Counted from the first letter of the stretch, positions 34,771-45,864 are shown. The stretch: 64,000 nucleotides of DNA from Pomphorhynchus laevis (GCA_012934845.2 WNNJ02002946.1:29729-93728); one strand, 5' to 3'. Notes: generated by a model not told the origin, from the sequence alone. Translations and numbers: made by a program.

Positions 34771-36340
34771 TATTTTATACATCACCTTTATTATCTATAA
34801 GGCCAAGAATTGTATATTGTTACATATATTATCATATGAATTCATCAGATATTAATATTGATAGTAAAACTCAGTTAAATGGACTGAGAACTTAGTTAAA
34901 TGAATTCCATAAAATTGACTCAATTAAATCCACTCGTTTAACTGAGGTGACAGTTAAACTCAGTTTACAGAGTTTTTCTCTGAGGTTATTTGCAAACTAT
35001 GTTTACTGATCTAGCTAAGAGTATTTTCGAGAATGCCCTCTAGCATCACATTTTTTTATAAGAAACATACCTTGACGCACTATAGACGATATGCCCGACA
35101 TCAGAAGATTAAAACCTTCAGTCTGTTTTCTGGGCTTCGTCCTCTAGATAGGAAGACAAGTACCAAGTTTGCCTAAATACGTCAAAGGCGCACTTGCACC
35201 TTCTCTTTTAACAGATATTGAGAATGGTTCAGAGTTCATGCTGCTCTCCTATGCTGTATTGGTTATACGTTATGTGATAATGTTACTCAAACGTAAACAA
35301 AAAAATAAAATACTTAAACGATATAACAATATAATCAATATAAATTCGCAAGCAATGCAATAGTTAGAGAACCGCTTGTTTATCATAGCTATAAAATATA
35401 TCGGCATTTTATTCTGATATAAAATATATATTAATCAATTCATATAAATATTTTAAACGTTACGATAACAAGTATTTATGTTCATTTGTGACAAACATTA
35501 CGCTATAAAACTGATATATTAGTTGGCAAGATCTCATCAGCTACTGAATCAATAACTACGTTTTATGTTTCGGTCATTTTAATGTTGCCTAAAAATTAGC
35601 CAACATTAAAATCTAATAATCAATTAATCTAACTGTCAATAAAACAGATGAGTCGAGTGATCGTCAGCCAAGATTAAAATGTACGAAACATGAAACATGG
35701 GTATTTGATAAGTAGCTGATGAGGTCCACCAATCTTGAAATGTAGCATACTGCTGTTGGCTTATAAATGTAGGATTGATAAACTAGTTGTCTTTTGCGTG
35801 TGGTCATCTTGCCTTTGTCATTCATGCACTGGAATCTGCATTTCAATGAACTCAGGAGTACATTCATTATGCAAAATGATGTTTAAATGATCAACAAATC
35901 CGATTGTTGTGCTGTTCAAACATGTTTGTTAATATAAAATTTATATATTGTTTGCTTTAAGTATTCCTAAGATAAAACTTTAAGCTTTATTATTACATAA
36001 TAAAATTAATATTTTTTTTAAAATCAAAGCCGCTTATAACTTTCAAAGTTGAAGAAACTTTGAAATATATCATCATTTAATTCTGATATATCTTATTATA
36101 TCTGATACATCTTATTTTTCTGCTTTTTTTCAAGCAAGTTAAATGATTTTTTATACTTATAATGTAGAATTTCCGTCATCAAAATATTATTAAAATATTA
36201 GATTTACAAAATAGAAACTAAATATACTCAACAAAATATTATTAACATTCATTTAAACTATTAAGCGAAAAATTTCTATAAATGGATAATAAACAACATT
36301 GTTTCTATTGGAATATAACAAATCAGCTCACTGAGTCTAC
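34771..36340. other. AT-rich stretch without a recognised gene
   Basis: Short repeats of CAGTTAAA/TTTAACTGAG occur between 34,865 and 34,985. A GC-richer patch at 35,060-35,220 contains a minus-strand frame (TEGFNLLMSGISSIVRQ) between an ACAG and a GTATGT that could be a 50-nt exon, but this is too little to call. The rest is low-complexity. Confidence 0.3.
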
Positions 36341-37600
36341 GTATTTAATATAATTATAAAATAAACAAAACATAATAATGTGTAATCAAAATTTAATAAT
36401 GAAATAATAAAATAAAAAATTGTTTTTAGATTTTCTATAATTTAAATCAAGTTAAAATAAAAAATTTAAATTTAAAATAAACGTCATTTTTATGAATTGA
36501 CTAATAAATAACAGACGTTGTATCATAATTAGAATTAGAGGTCATCAGGAGGAACTGCTATGCTATCAGGTTTAGACCCCTATTTCTAGACCCAACATAG
36601 CAGTAGGGAGGTCAAACATGTGCTAATGACGTATTTCCTCTGATGAAATTTGACTATATAGTATCTTATTCTAAGACATAAATATTATTTATTATCCAAC
36701 CATAAAAATTTGCCACTTAAGAGTTTAAATTTATTCTTTATATTATTGTGTTGATTTATATATTTTACTATTTTCTGCTTGATGTTTTTTATAGTAACTT
36801 AGTTTAAAATATGTATCTATTAAATTATTTAAATGATTTTGAAGAAAGCCAATATCATTCATATTGTTGCAATTCTTAAAATTTCATTATTTAATGTATT
36901 ATATTTTATATTATATGGTATGCATGAATGCTCATGAATGCTCACACCTTCGTTATCATTAATATTGGTTATATTAAGAATGAGTCTACCTGGAAAAATT
37001 TGTAGACTTATTTAATAAAAATTAGTAGAGTTAAATACAAATATATTTTCAATATATCAAAACATATATTTTATATCTTTATATAATTTAGATTTATTTT
37101 TTAAACAGTTATGAACAAATTCATATCCTATAAAGCTTAAAAATAAGTCAGCAATAATTGGGCTTCAATTACCTCCTATTGGAACACCCTTTACTTGTCT
37201 AAATATAGATGTCCCTACTTTGAAATAATTTTTATTTATCAATATTTTTACGATTCTATTAATTCAATTTTATCCATATATTTATTTGATGGTTTAATTT
37301 TTGTTAGATAGGCGTTATAATTATTATAACATATATATGTATATCTTTTCCGAATATAAGATTAATTAATTTTACAAACGCTTCTTCAATATCTACTAAA
37401 TCTAGATTTGTATAAAGCGTACAATATTCGTATGTATTTATATTTTTAAAATTTATTCCTTTTGTCAATTCTAAAATTCTTTTGTAGAATTAATATCGAA
37501 ATAGTGTTTTATGCCAGTATTAGTTTCGATTATCCTACAATATTTTTTTAAGTGTGCTCATATTACTTTAAAATATTTTACTCATAATTCAAACCGAAAG
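36341..37600 (-). mobile_element. Naiad-like PLE: reverse transcriptase to 3' end, decayed
   Basis: Read on the minus strand, the remains are a leader of the reverse transcriptase, the palm box RQVKGVPIGGN followed by an in-frame TGA and SPIIADLF (37,202-37,143), a YIDD-like box now YIENIF (about 37,050), the thumb (36,850-36,720) and then the pseudoknot motif and the AGACTCAGT-type end. The TGA stands where related elements usually have cysteine. Other stops and gaps are present. The 3' part (36,397-36,840) is duplicated at 38,586-39,005. Confidence 0.7.
36542..36646 (-). ncRNA. PLE 3' pseudoknot motif, copy 1
   Basis: On the minus strand the order is outer stem, a hairpin (AAATACGT with ACATGTTT), strand a (GACC..CC), strand b (CTGCTATG), linker, a' (GGGGTC), linker, b' (CATAGCAG), outer stem. 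Relative to the 62.5-kb copy the a/a' pair G-C has become A-T and one A-T pair of the hairpin has become G-C, with both bases changed each time. One mismatch has arisen in the hairpin. Function is unknown. Confidence 0.55.
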
Positions 37601-37618
37601 CGGTTTTAATGTACATTT

Positions 37619-37642
37619 AAAACCGCTTATTTAAGCGGTTTT
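37619..37642. repeat. Perfect hairpin (11-bp stem, 2-nt loop)
   Basis: AAAACCGCTTA and TAAGCGGTTTT are separated by two bases, at the 5' edge of the decayed PLE. From 37,643 to about 37,870 follows AATATT-rich low-complexity sequence. Confidence 0.8.
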
Positions 37643-38010
37643 AAAATATTAAATATTTTAAAAAAATATTTAAAATATTTTTTTAATATTTATTAAATAA
37701 TATAATAATATTATCCTATAATAAATATTGATATATAAATATTTTTAATATAAAAATATAAATATATTATATTATACATATTTATTAAATATTTATAATA
37801 TAAATATTAATATTTATATTAATATTTATTAATATAAATATTCCTAATATAAATATTTTTTATACATCACTTTGTAAGAAATAAATCAGAATACTAAAAT
37901 AACGCTACATATGTTGTACTACAAACAAATTTAACGAAATTCCCTCTGATGATTCAGATTAAGTGTAGTTATGTTTTTCGAGCTTTATACATGTTTTAAG
38001 CGTGTGTTAA
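37643..38010. other. AT microsatellite-like stretch
   Basis: The sequence consists largely of AATATTTA-like words up to 37,870, then AT-rich sequence with no frame. Low-complexity tracts of this kind are favoured insertion sites of Penelope-like elements. Confidence 0.6.
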
Positions 38011-38014
38011 GGTG

Positions 38015-38101
38015 CCTATGGATGATTATTAAAGTCACGGTACGGATGAGCTCCGTTAGAGCGAAACGCGTATACCGTTGTTAAAGTTTGTCGTCACACA
38101 T
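38015..38101 (+). ncRNA. Hammerhead-ribozyme-like fold
   Basis: Stem I ACGGTA (38,037-38,042) pairs with TACCGT (38,073-38,078). Between them are the core CGGATGA, stem II GCTC-CGTTA-GAGC (38,050-38,062), GAAA (38,063-38,066), CGCG and then TA, the expected cleavage position being after 38,072. An outer pairing CCTATG/CATAGG (near 38,015 and 38,096) extends stem I. The layout is that of a type I hammerhead with a minimal self-complementary stem III, as in retroelement hammerheads that act as dimers. The core differs from consensus CUGANGA by one base (U to G), so this copy is probably weak or dead. Confidence 0.6.
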
Positions 38102-38585
38102 AGGATGACTGGGCATACGTAGCGACTTTGAATATTGCGAGAATAATTCGGTTCTATTTCTTAGTCTGATGATGATATATAAAATCCTGCCTGGTGTTTA
38201 TGACTCCTCATGAGGAAAACAGTGATTTATTTTTGAGTAAACCATTGGGTGTCTCCGTGCTGGTGTAAGAACAAATTATATATAACGGTCAAATAGATCT
38301 AGACACATATTTTAAGATTACTGCTGATGTGAGTCTATCCATAATAGCTCATTTTTAAGATGCAGCTTTGCTCAACGAACTTACTTGTAAAAATTCTACA
38401 TCTAGGTACCTTTACCTTTATTACCTTACCAAAGGTGCACAAGCGCACAGATCTTTGTACATGCCAAAAATGGAGAAATTGGCAAGATATTTAAATTAAA
38501 CCTAATTTTGTTGTCGTAAATATTTATCATTAATAGTACAGATGATTTTATAAGTTTTAAATCAGTCGAGTGGGTGATTTTTTGC
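38102..38585. other. Sequence downstream of the hammerhead-like fold
   Basis: No reading frame is recognised. ACTCCTCATGAGGA near 38,204 is a short palindrome. This stretch may be the remainder of the unknown element that carries the hammerhead-like fold. Confidence 0.3.
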
Positions 38586-39005
38586 TAAAATTAATAATTG
38601 TTTTTAGATTTTCTATAATTTAAATCAAGTTAAAATAAAAAATTTAAATTTAAAATAAACGTCATTTTTATGAATTGACTAATAAATAACAGACGTTCTA
38701 TCATAATTAGAATTAGAGGTCATCAGGAGGAACTGCTATGCTATCAGGTTTAGACACCTATTTCTAGAACCAACATAGCAGTAGGGAGGTCAAAGATGTG
38801 CTAATGACGTATTTCCTATGATGAAATTTGACTATATAGTATCTTATTCTAAGACATAAATATTATTTATTATCCAACCATAAAAATTTGCCACTTAAGA
38901 GTTTAAATTTATTCTTTATATTATTGTGTTGATTTATATATTTTACTATTTTCTGCTTGATGTTTTTTATAGTAACCTAGTTTAAAATATGTATCTATTA
39001 AATTA
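38586..39005 (-). mobile_element. Second copy of the PLE 3' end (thumb plus pseudoknot motif)
   Basis: It matches 36,397-36,840 almost base for base: the end of the thumb coding region, the stop, the pseudoknot motif (38,720-38,823) and the AT-rich tail. A partial 3' copy upstream of another copy on the same strand is the pseudo-LTR arrangement known for Penelope-like elements. Confidence 0.85.
38720..38823 (-). ncRNA. PLE 3' pseudoknot motif, copy 2
   Basis: It is nearly identical to the motif at 36,542-36,646. Strand b and b' (CTGCTATG, CATAGCAG) are kept, while a' reads GGTGTC and has lost one pair. Confidence 0.5.
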
Positions 39006-39144
39006 TTAAAATAATTTTGATAATTTTATCAAATTAATATTTGATAAATATTAAATGGTTGATATTGTGGTTGATATTAATTATCAAAATTAATAGGGGT
39101 GTGGCTAATTTTGATAAATTTATCAAAATTAATAGGGAGGGGTG

Positions 39145-40375
39145 TGGTTGTGAGTGAGATCAAGGGCGATAAGAAAGTGATCGGATAGACCAGGATCAGA
39201 GATGGACTCCTGCGCCCTTGATCACATAAGAAATTGATCAAGGGCGCAGGAGAAGCTTATGAACCAGGACGGTATACAATGGCGAGATCTAGAGTGATCG
39301 GGTTAGAATAACGACAAGTGAGCAATTCAAAAGAGCAAGGACTGAAAGGGGAATTGATTTTGCGAAGAGACGCGGGGTGACGCGCGAATGCAACGATGCC
39401 GCCATGATTAGAAAATTTAGAAGGGCATGAGCTGAGGGGGCGGGCGGATTTGACTAAGGAGCAACCGGCAGAGAGCAGACGGCGAATGGAAAGGTCGTCG
39501 GAATTTGAGTGCCAGGATTCTGTGAGGCAGAAGAGACCGACGGGTTGCTTGGTGAATAGGTTGAGGATAAGATCAGATTTATTGAGAATAGATCTAGTGT
39601 TGAGGCGACCTTTGGCGGAAACCGTGTGTTGTGGCGAAAGAGTCTAGTAGAGAAGACACATAGGAGAGATGGAGCGCCATCGAATTTTCGCACGGGTGTG
39701 GACAACTTGAAAATTTCCGTCTATGTTTCGGATGGAGAGTGATGTTTCGCTGTTTTCCTCGCGACGGCGTTTTTTGATGCGGGCTGAAGAGATTTGAGCG
39801 ATTTCAGAAGGGGCGCGATCGGGGAAAATTCGAGTGGTTGAAGATGACATGAGTTTGAATCGTTGAGAGAGGACAGAAGACGCGTGAGAGCGATGCTTGA
39901 AAACAATTTTTAGGAGAGGGGGATGGGAAGGATTATATTGAGAAGATTTGTTTAGACGGATGAATGCGACAGGAGAAATGTCCTTGAAAAAGGATGGTTT
40001 ATCCGCAGGGACAATAGATGAGAGGATGAATCTGAAGGCGGAAACATCGTGGTCTAGACGTGCTTATGGAGATAGGAGTTAGAAGGCGTGATATTAGTGA
40101 CAATGACGCAACGATGGCGAGAAGCAAAGCGCTTCCGTAAAGGAGGACGACTGACGTGAGTAGGTGAGAACACGATAGAAGAGCTGGCAGTTGATGATTT
40201 GGAAGAATTTGGTTTGACGACGGGATACATAGAGGATAATGATAATAAAGAGGTTGGCAAGCGATGTGAGGAAAGATTATGAGTGGAAGGATAGTGGAGG
40301 TTCGTGGAGGTGATTTTGATTGATGGATGCAAGGTATTGAGAAACGAGACGGAAGGACGAGACGTGGGGTGTCTG
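39145..40375 (-). mobile_element. CR1-like LINE fragment (end of ORF1, start of ORF2)
   Basis: Read on the minus strand it runs from the Ser/Pro linker of ORF1 (40,375) through the C-terminal ORF1 region (TEIAQ-like SEIAQISSARIKKRR) into the APE endonuclease of ORF2, matching the element at 16.4 kb. An internal segment of roughly 280 bp is missing, and at that join lies the perfect foldback 39,207-39,252. Both ends of the element are absent. Confidence 0.85.
39207..39252. repeat. Perfect foldback at a LINE deletion join (18-bp stem, 10-nt loop)
   Basis: CTCCTGCGCCCTTGATCA (39,207-39,224) is exactly complementary to 39,235-39,252 around CATAAGAAAT. Sequence to its left corresponds to about 18,430-18,490 of the CR1-like element and to its right to about 18,120-18,165, so it sits precisely at the internal deletion. 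Confidence 0.95.
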
Positions 40376-40681
40376 GGAGTAAAAATACATTAGTTGGAAC
40401 AATTTTTATTATATTAAAATATAATAATATATTAAAAAATATATATTAATATATTAATAATATATTATTAATATATAATTATATTTTTTACATATATTAT
40501 TATATATCATTGTATTATTGTTTTATCATTATATTATCGTATATTTTATAATTCAGCGTATATTTTGAGATCATTTTTTAAATTTAGCATATTGTTTAAG
40601 TCATTCCGATGATTTAGAAAATGTTTATATTTTATCATTTGAAAGCTACTTGTTATATCGCATTGTCAAGAAGCTTATTTT
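40376..40681. other. AT-rich stretch
   Basis: It contains a TATTAATATATTAATAATAT microsatellite-like run and no frame. Confidence 0.5.
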
Positions 40682-41985
40682 ATACAAAAAGTACCTAATT
40701 TAATGCTTAATAATATATATAATTTCGTCCTTAAATTAATTTATAATTAATTATCCTAATATTTAATTTTGTTTATTTTTTAATTCGTATTTTTCTCATT
40801 GTTCTTAGAATTTGTTTTGGTATAGATTAAATTATAATTAATTACTCTAATATTACATTATTTCAATTATTAAATTCGCTTTTATCACTTGTTTTATGAT
40901 TTGTTTTTATTTTTTTGATTTTTTCATTTACTTTTTTTTTGTTTAAAAATGTGTGATTTTGTTCAATTTTTATTGTATGCATGCTTTGTTTTTCGTTATT
41001 TTCTAAGAGGAAATCCATAAATGCTTCGAAATTTTGTAAAACGTTTATTGAAATCATGATGGTGATAGCAGGAGCTATCGAAATTTTGAATTTTTTTAAA
41101 TGAAGGAAAATTATTTTCTTCTTTGTTTAAGTAAAACTATCTAATCGAAAATGGAAGAAAATTACAGGTTTAGTGTTTATTATCTTTATTTATTATTAAA
41201 TGCAATAAGTATGCTTGACAAAACGGATTATTTTTTATGTAAAATTTCATTTTTTTACATCTTAAAGACATTTAGCCAAGCTGTTGTTGCTTATATATTA
41301 TATTAAAAGAATATCATTTGATTATTAATGTAATTTGGTTTATTAATCTCGAAAATAGTGTTTATCACTTTAACAATAGTTTGAAATCAATAGAGATTAG
41401 AAAATAAATCCTTATTTATTATACCCGTTTTATTAATAAGGATTTACAATCAATAAATCAATTTAAATTGTCATCTTTAAGTGTTTACGCAAAAAACATG
41501 AATTCTACTTTTTGATTTTAAACAGGTTGGTACCGGCAGTGTGGAATAATTTTGCAATCACAAGATGTAGATTTTTCCATGTTATGGACGGAGTACGATA
41601 AAAAGATACATAATACCTTTCTTGGGAACAAAGATTTGTATCTTTTCACAGAATATGGATTGGTATTACTATAAATAGCACTAAAACTAAAAATATTTAA
41701 AGACAAATTTAAAATAATACAATAATTTGACCGTCAATTTCAAATATCAGCTCAAAGAATTATATTCTACATTATATTGCTATATATATCAACGGGTATT
41801 GCCGTCAGTTCGAAATAATTTTACAACAACATGCTGAGGTTTCAACACTTTTTACAGAACAGTAAAAAGGCGTTTAGAGTTCGTTTCCTAAGAACTGTGA
41901 ACTACACATTTAAAAATATATATGTATTTTATGTTTTATAGCTCACCAACATCACAAAACTACCAGATTGATCTTTTAAATAACT
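40682..41985. repeat. Inverted repeat unit B' (right copy)
   Basis: It is the reverse complement of 26,945-28,259, collinear over its whole length. It is followed after only about 150 bp by unit A', whereas on the left units B and A are 20 kb apart. Confidence 0.9.
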
Positions 41986-42300
41986 TCCTTCTCAAAAGAA
42001 ATCTCCAACTTTGTGAGAAACATTATGGTTCCCACTGATGTAAATATATTTTAATAATTACTCTTAAGAACGAATGCATTAATACGCAATAAAAGTAAAT
42101 ATTAAAATATATAACGTTGCAGTTATTACTAATTGAGGTTATATTTCTGGAGGAACCAGAGAGGTAAAATATTAAAAGAGGTAAATTAAATTGAGGTAAA
42201 ATATTAAAGGACTTTACAATAACTGATATTCATATAAATATTGACATAATATTAGAATGATAAATTAAGAAATCATTTCTTGACATATTCATGAATTTAG

Positions 42301-42755
42301 GACCCTGGAAGAAAAGAACTACGTTTAAGAAGCGATGAATATACTTTTGATTTATTTGTACTAAAATATAATGAGACTATTAAAAAACTTGTCGGATTAT
42401 TTCAGGGACAAGAGAATAATTACAGGTACATTATATATAACATTTTATTCTATTTATTGAATCTAACGACAGATGCCTGTATCCGCCTATTAACGAAATA
42501 TGTTCTGCTGATTTAGTTGGACTACGGGTACTAGTACCATGCAACGCCTTGGCTATTATTGAATATGAGTATGGATCATATCCGTTGTGGCAAATTCCAA
42601 GAATAGACGGAGGACATTGGTCAAATGTAGAATTTGTCGAAGTATTCAACGAATCCTATTTGAATTGCGTGTACAAAAAATTTTTTAACAAAAATGGTGA
42701 AGAGATAATAGGACATTATCAAGTTAACTCATCGACTGTAGAATGTAAAAAATAA
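42301..42755 (+). CDS. Fukutin-like C-terminal exons, copy 2 (open)
   Basis: Exon 1 (42,301-42,425, 125 nt) follows ATTTAG and ends in ACAG before GTACAT. A 47-bp intron and exon 2 (42,473-42,755) follow, and the frame is open to the TAA stop. The protein reads LRLRSDEYTFDLFVLKYNET, then after the junction CLYPPINEICSADLVGLRVL and VPCNALAIIEYEYG, WQIPRIDGGHWSNVEFVEVF and the end VECKK. The strand before the cysteine, the VPC-N box and the IE-x-EYG box resemble the C-terminal part of fukutin/LicD-type phosphotransferases of the secretory pathway. Upstream exons are not found within 300 bp. The copy may be the end of a functional gene or a relic of the inverted duplication. Confidence 0.55.
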
Positions 42756-42787
42756 TTTTGAATATGTAACATTTAGTACCAACACGC

Positions 42788-43763
42788 AATGTAATAAATA
42801 GATTAAATAATACATTATAAAAGTATTATTACTAAAAATTATTCTTGATTCTTAGAATATTAGAACAAATAAATAAAAATGTCTACTTGACTTTATTTGC
42901 CACTTTTTTATTATACTATTTTCTTATAGTTCGTTATAGAACAACAATCTAAGAAATATTAATAATATCCGGTATACATCTCCATGCTATTGAGTTAGTA
43001 TTTGTATTTCAAATGTAAATTGATGTAAATATCAAAAACAATTTAGATATTTTTTGAGAATAGCTATTTTATGTGGCAAATACGAAAGAATTGACAAAAC
43101 GGTACCTTGTACCGCTTCGTAATCGTTGTTACTCATCAGTGCTGGCTACTTTCCACTGAGGATACAGAGGAAGACCAGCAGAAAGTAAGAGGCAAGTCAA
43201 AACATACATAAAGCTAGACAATGTCTCACAATCTAAGAATTTCAAGCCATAGTAGCTCGACATACCCAATGTAATAAATAGATTAAATAATACATTCTAA
43301 ACGTATTATTACTAAAAATTATTCTTGATTATTCGAATATTAGAACAAATAAATAAAAATGTATACTTTTCTTTTATTTGCTACTTATTTAATTTTAATA
43401 TTTTCATATAGTTCGTTATAGAACAACAATCTAAGAAATATTAATTATTTTTATTTTTTCAATGTATCAGGTATACATTTCTATTTTATTGAGTTAGTAT
43501 TTGTATTTCAAATGTGAAGTGATGTAAATATCAAAAACAATTTAGATATTATTTTGAGAATATCTATTTTATATGTGGCAAATACGAAAGAATCGACAAA
43601 ACGGTACCTAGTACCAGTACGCATAGTTTTGACTCATTCGTTGGGCTACTTTCCACTGAGGATACAGAGGAGGACCAGCAGAAGGTACGAAGCAAGTCAA
43701 AACATACATAAAGCTAGACAATGTCTCACAATCTAAGAATTTCAAGCCATAGTAGCTCGACAT
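42788..43763. repeat. Tandem duplication of about 480-500 bp 3' of the fukutin-like exons
   Basis: Two head-to-tail units start at 42,788 and 43,268 (GTAATAAATAGATTAAATAA) and both end in AGCCATAGTAGCTCGACAT. The left partner at 5.4-5.9 kb has one unit, so the tandem copy arose after or was lost since the inverted duplication. Each unit contains the diverged unit-C-like repeat and the GTTTTGAC block. Confidence 0.85.
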
Positions 43764-44204
43764 GCTTTATCAAAAAGGATCTTCAGCAAATAGTACTGGC
43801 TAATGCCAGCGAGGTATTTATAATATATCAGCTATATTCATGAATAGTATATATTGTGAGAGAGATGAGAGGATTCCGTGGGAGGTTGATTGTGTGGTAG
43901 CTACGAAAGAATGGCTGTTACATAACAATGGACATAAAGCAATCGACACATCATGTTTCTATACTATAAGTCTCGAGTGATGCGTTGTATTTTTATTATC
44001 TGAATGGATATGAAGAAGACTGGAGAATAAATATCTGTTACACATTCATAAATTAAAACCAAAATACATTTTTATACTTTAATACAAGTTGAAATATTTT
44101 AGAGAATGCTATCTTTGTTTTCAAAATTTATAACATATTTGTCATTATTTGCTCATTTAATTTAATTTCACTAAATTAATTTTCGAATGTTAATTCTTTG
44201 TTCA
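43764..44204. other. No gene recognised
   Basis: A plus-strand frame at about 43,862-43,975 is open (RIPWEVDCVVATKEWLLHNN) and has normal codon composition, but it has no start, splice or family signature that I can trust. The remainder is AT-rich. Confidence 0.3.
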
Positions 44205-44579
44205 AATACTAGAAGAAATAAATAAAAATGTCCGCTTGCTTTCATTTGCTACTAATTACATTATAATATTTTCATGAAGTTTGTTATAGGAATGCAAACT
44301 AAGAAATAATAATTATTTTTCAATGTATCCGAAATACACCTCAATGCTATTGACTTAGTATTTGTATTTCAAATGTAAAGTGATGAAAATATCAACTATA
44401 ATTTAGTTATTTTGCAAGAAAATAACTTGCGAATAGATAAATGCATACTTGATAAAGTCGAACCGGTGTGCCCCTAAAATATTAGCGCAAATGATGTTTG
44501 TTCAATATAAATGAGCTGCTAATATACCGCAGGTGTAGGGTTTCTACTACAATGCATGAAAAACTAATATAAAACAAAT

Positions 44580-45110
44580 ATAATAAAACTATTATATAAT
44601 TATTTATAATTGTTTATAATATTTTTTATAATTATTTTTAATAAAAGGCTAAAAGATCTTTATGTAAATATAAAAGGGTTATACTTAGAAAATTATTGGT
44701 TTAATAAATCAAATATCAATTAAAGTCTATTAATCGTAGTCTAATGAATAATGGCTTGAATCCTTAGTATTTTATTTTCTCTTGATATGCTGACAATCAA
44801 TCAACAGTTTACCAAACTCGGACTTTGCCTCGATTAGTGTATAATTCTTCCATTGAGTTTCGATGATCTGCGTGTGTGTTAAAGCTTGCATGTACACTAG
44901 CTTATACTCAAATGTAAGTATATTGTTATCAAGTAGTTTGTATTATTACTTACAATACAATTATTATTTATAGCATCACAAACTATACAATATTTTCTGT
45001 TACATTTAAAAGATTTAAAATTGAAATCATTAGTACTTACGTATTTTTCCAATATGGTTGAGTACATGTAACTTTTAAGTCATAATTTTTAACGTTGCTT
45101 TTTCGGTGTC
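44580..45110 (-). mobile_element. Decayed Naiad-like PLE 5' half in the left arm
   Basis: It contains scraps of the linker (AAAGATCTTTATGTAAATAT) and of the beginning of the nuclease frame (TTACATTTAAAAGATTTAAA with the start-side codons), immediately followed by the GC-rich leader at 45,113. The inverted copy is at 63,211-63,740. Confidence 0.6.
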
Positions 45111-45112
45111 GC

Positions 45113-45320
45113 CACCTAGTTTAGTTGACTCAGACTAAACTTACAACGGGCCATCCAGCAGCATCTGACAGGAGACTGCCCTGCTTAAGGCGGTTGCAGG
45201 CTGGAACAAGATCTATAAAGATCTACCACCTTCACTCCACGCGCTACGCGACCTGGCTATTGGCCATTACCTGGTCTCTTAAAGGTTATCACGTGAAGCA
45301 GTTTACATTTTAAAGTGTAA
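45113..45320 (-). promoter_or_regulatory. GC-rich leader block of the Naiad-like PLE, copy 1
   Basis: About 200 bp of balanced base composition stand in AT-rich surroundings directly upstream (minus-strand sense) of the nuclease frame. It contains AGATCTATAAAGATCT, a palindrome, and CGCGTAGCGCG-like words. The block is repeated at 52,610-52,832 and, reversed, at 62,989-63,209 with far fewer changes than flanking element sequence. A 62-codon frame across it has no ATG. A structured leader, internal promoter or translation element is inferred. Confidence 0.5.
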
Positions 45321-45762
45321 ACACCTTGGTTTTACCACTTCTCCCTTTTTTTAAATTAACAATTCATCAAACTTGTTTGAAAATAAAAAAAGTAATAACG
45401 TCGTTACGAATAATAAATAGTTTCAGTATTTCTAATAGAGGTCAGATTACCGAGAAAACAAAGTCCACAGGTCAATAATATTGAAGAAAGCCAATATCAT
45501 TACATATTGTTGCAATTCTAAATTTAATATAAATTTAATCAAATCAGCCAACTGAGTCTACGTATTTAATATAATTATAAACTTAACTAAACATAATAAT
45601 GCTAAATCAAAATTTAATAATTAAATAATAAAATTAATAATTGTTTTTAGATTTTCTATAATTTAAATCAAGTTAAAATAAAAAATTGAAATTTAAAATA
45701 AACGTCATTTTTATGAATTGACTAATAAATAACAGACGTTGTATCAGAATAAGAATTAGAGG

Positions 45763-45864
45763 TCATCAGGAGGAACTGCTATGCTATCAGGTTTCGGCCC
45801 CTAACTCCTCTACCCAACATAGCAGCGGGGCCAAATACATGCTAATGATGTATTTCCTCTGATA
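45763..45864 (-). ncRNA. PLE 3' pseudoknot motif, copy 3
   Basis: Perfect pairing is kept for strand a GGCCCC with GGGGCC, for b CTGCTATG with CATAGCAG and for the hairpin AAATACAT with ATGTATTT. It is followed on the PLE strand by the ACGTAGACTCAGT-type end at about 45,550 and preceded by thumb remains (45,900-46,050). Confidence 0.6.

Noticed and set aside
45125-45313. 62-codon frame identical in both palindrome arms (also at 63,196-63,008)
   Set aside because: It has no ATG (it starts at TTG), identity follows from the recent duplication, and its position matches the untranslated leader of the PLE.
45113-45320. tRNA- or SINE-like gene in the GC-rich leader
   Set aside because: I could not find A and B box s or a cloverleaf with an acceptor stem.
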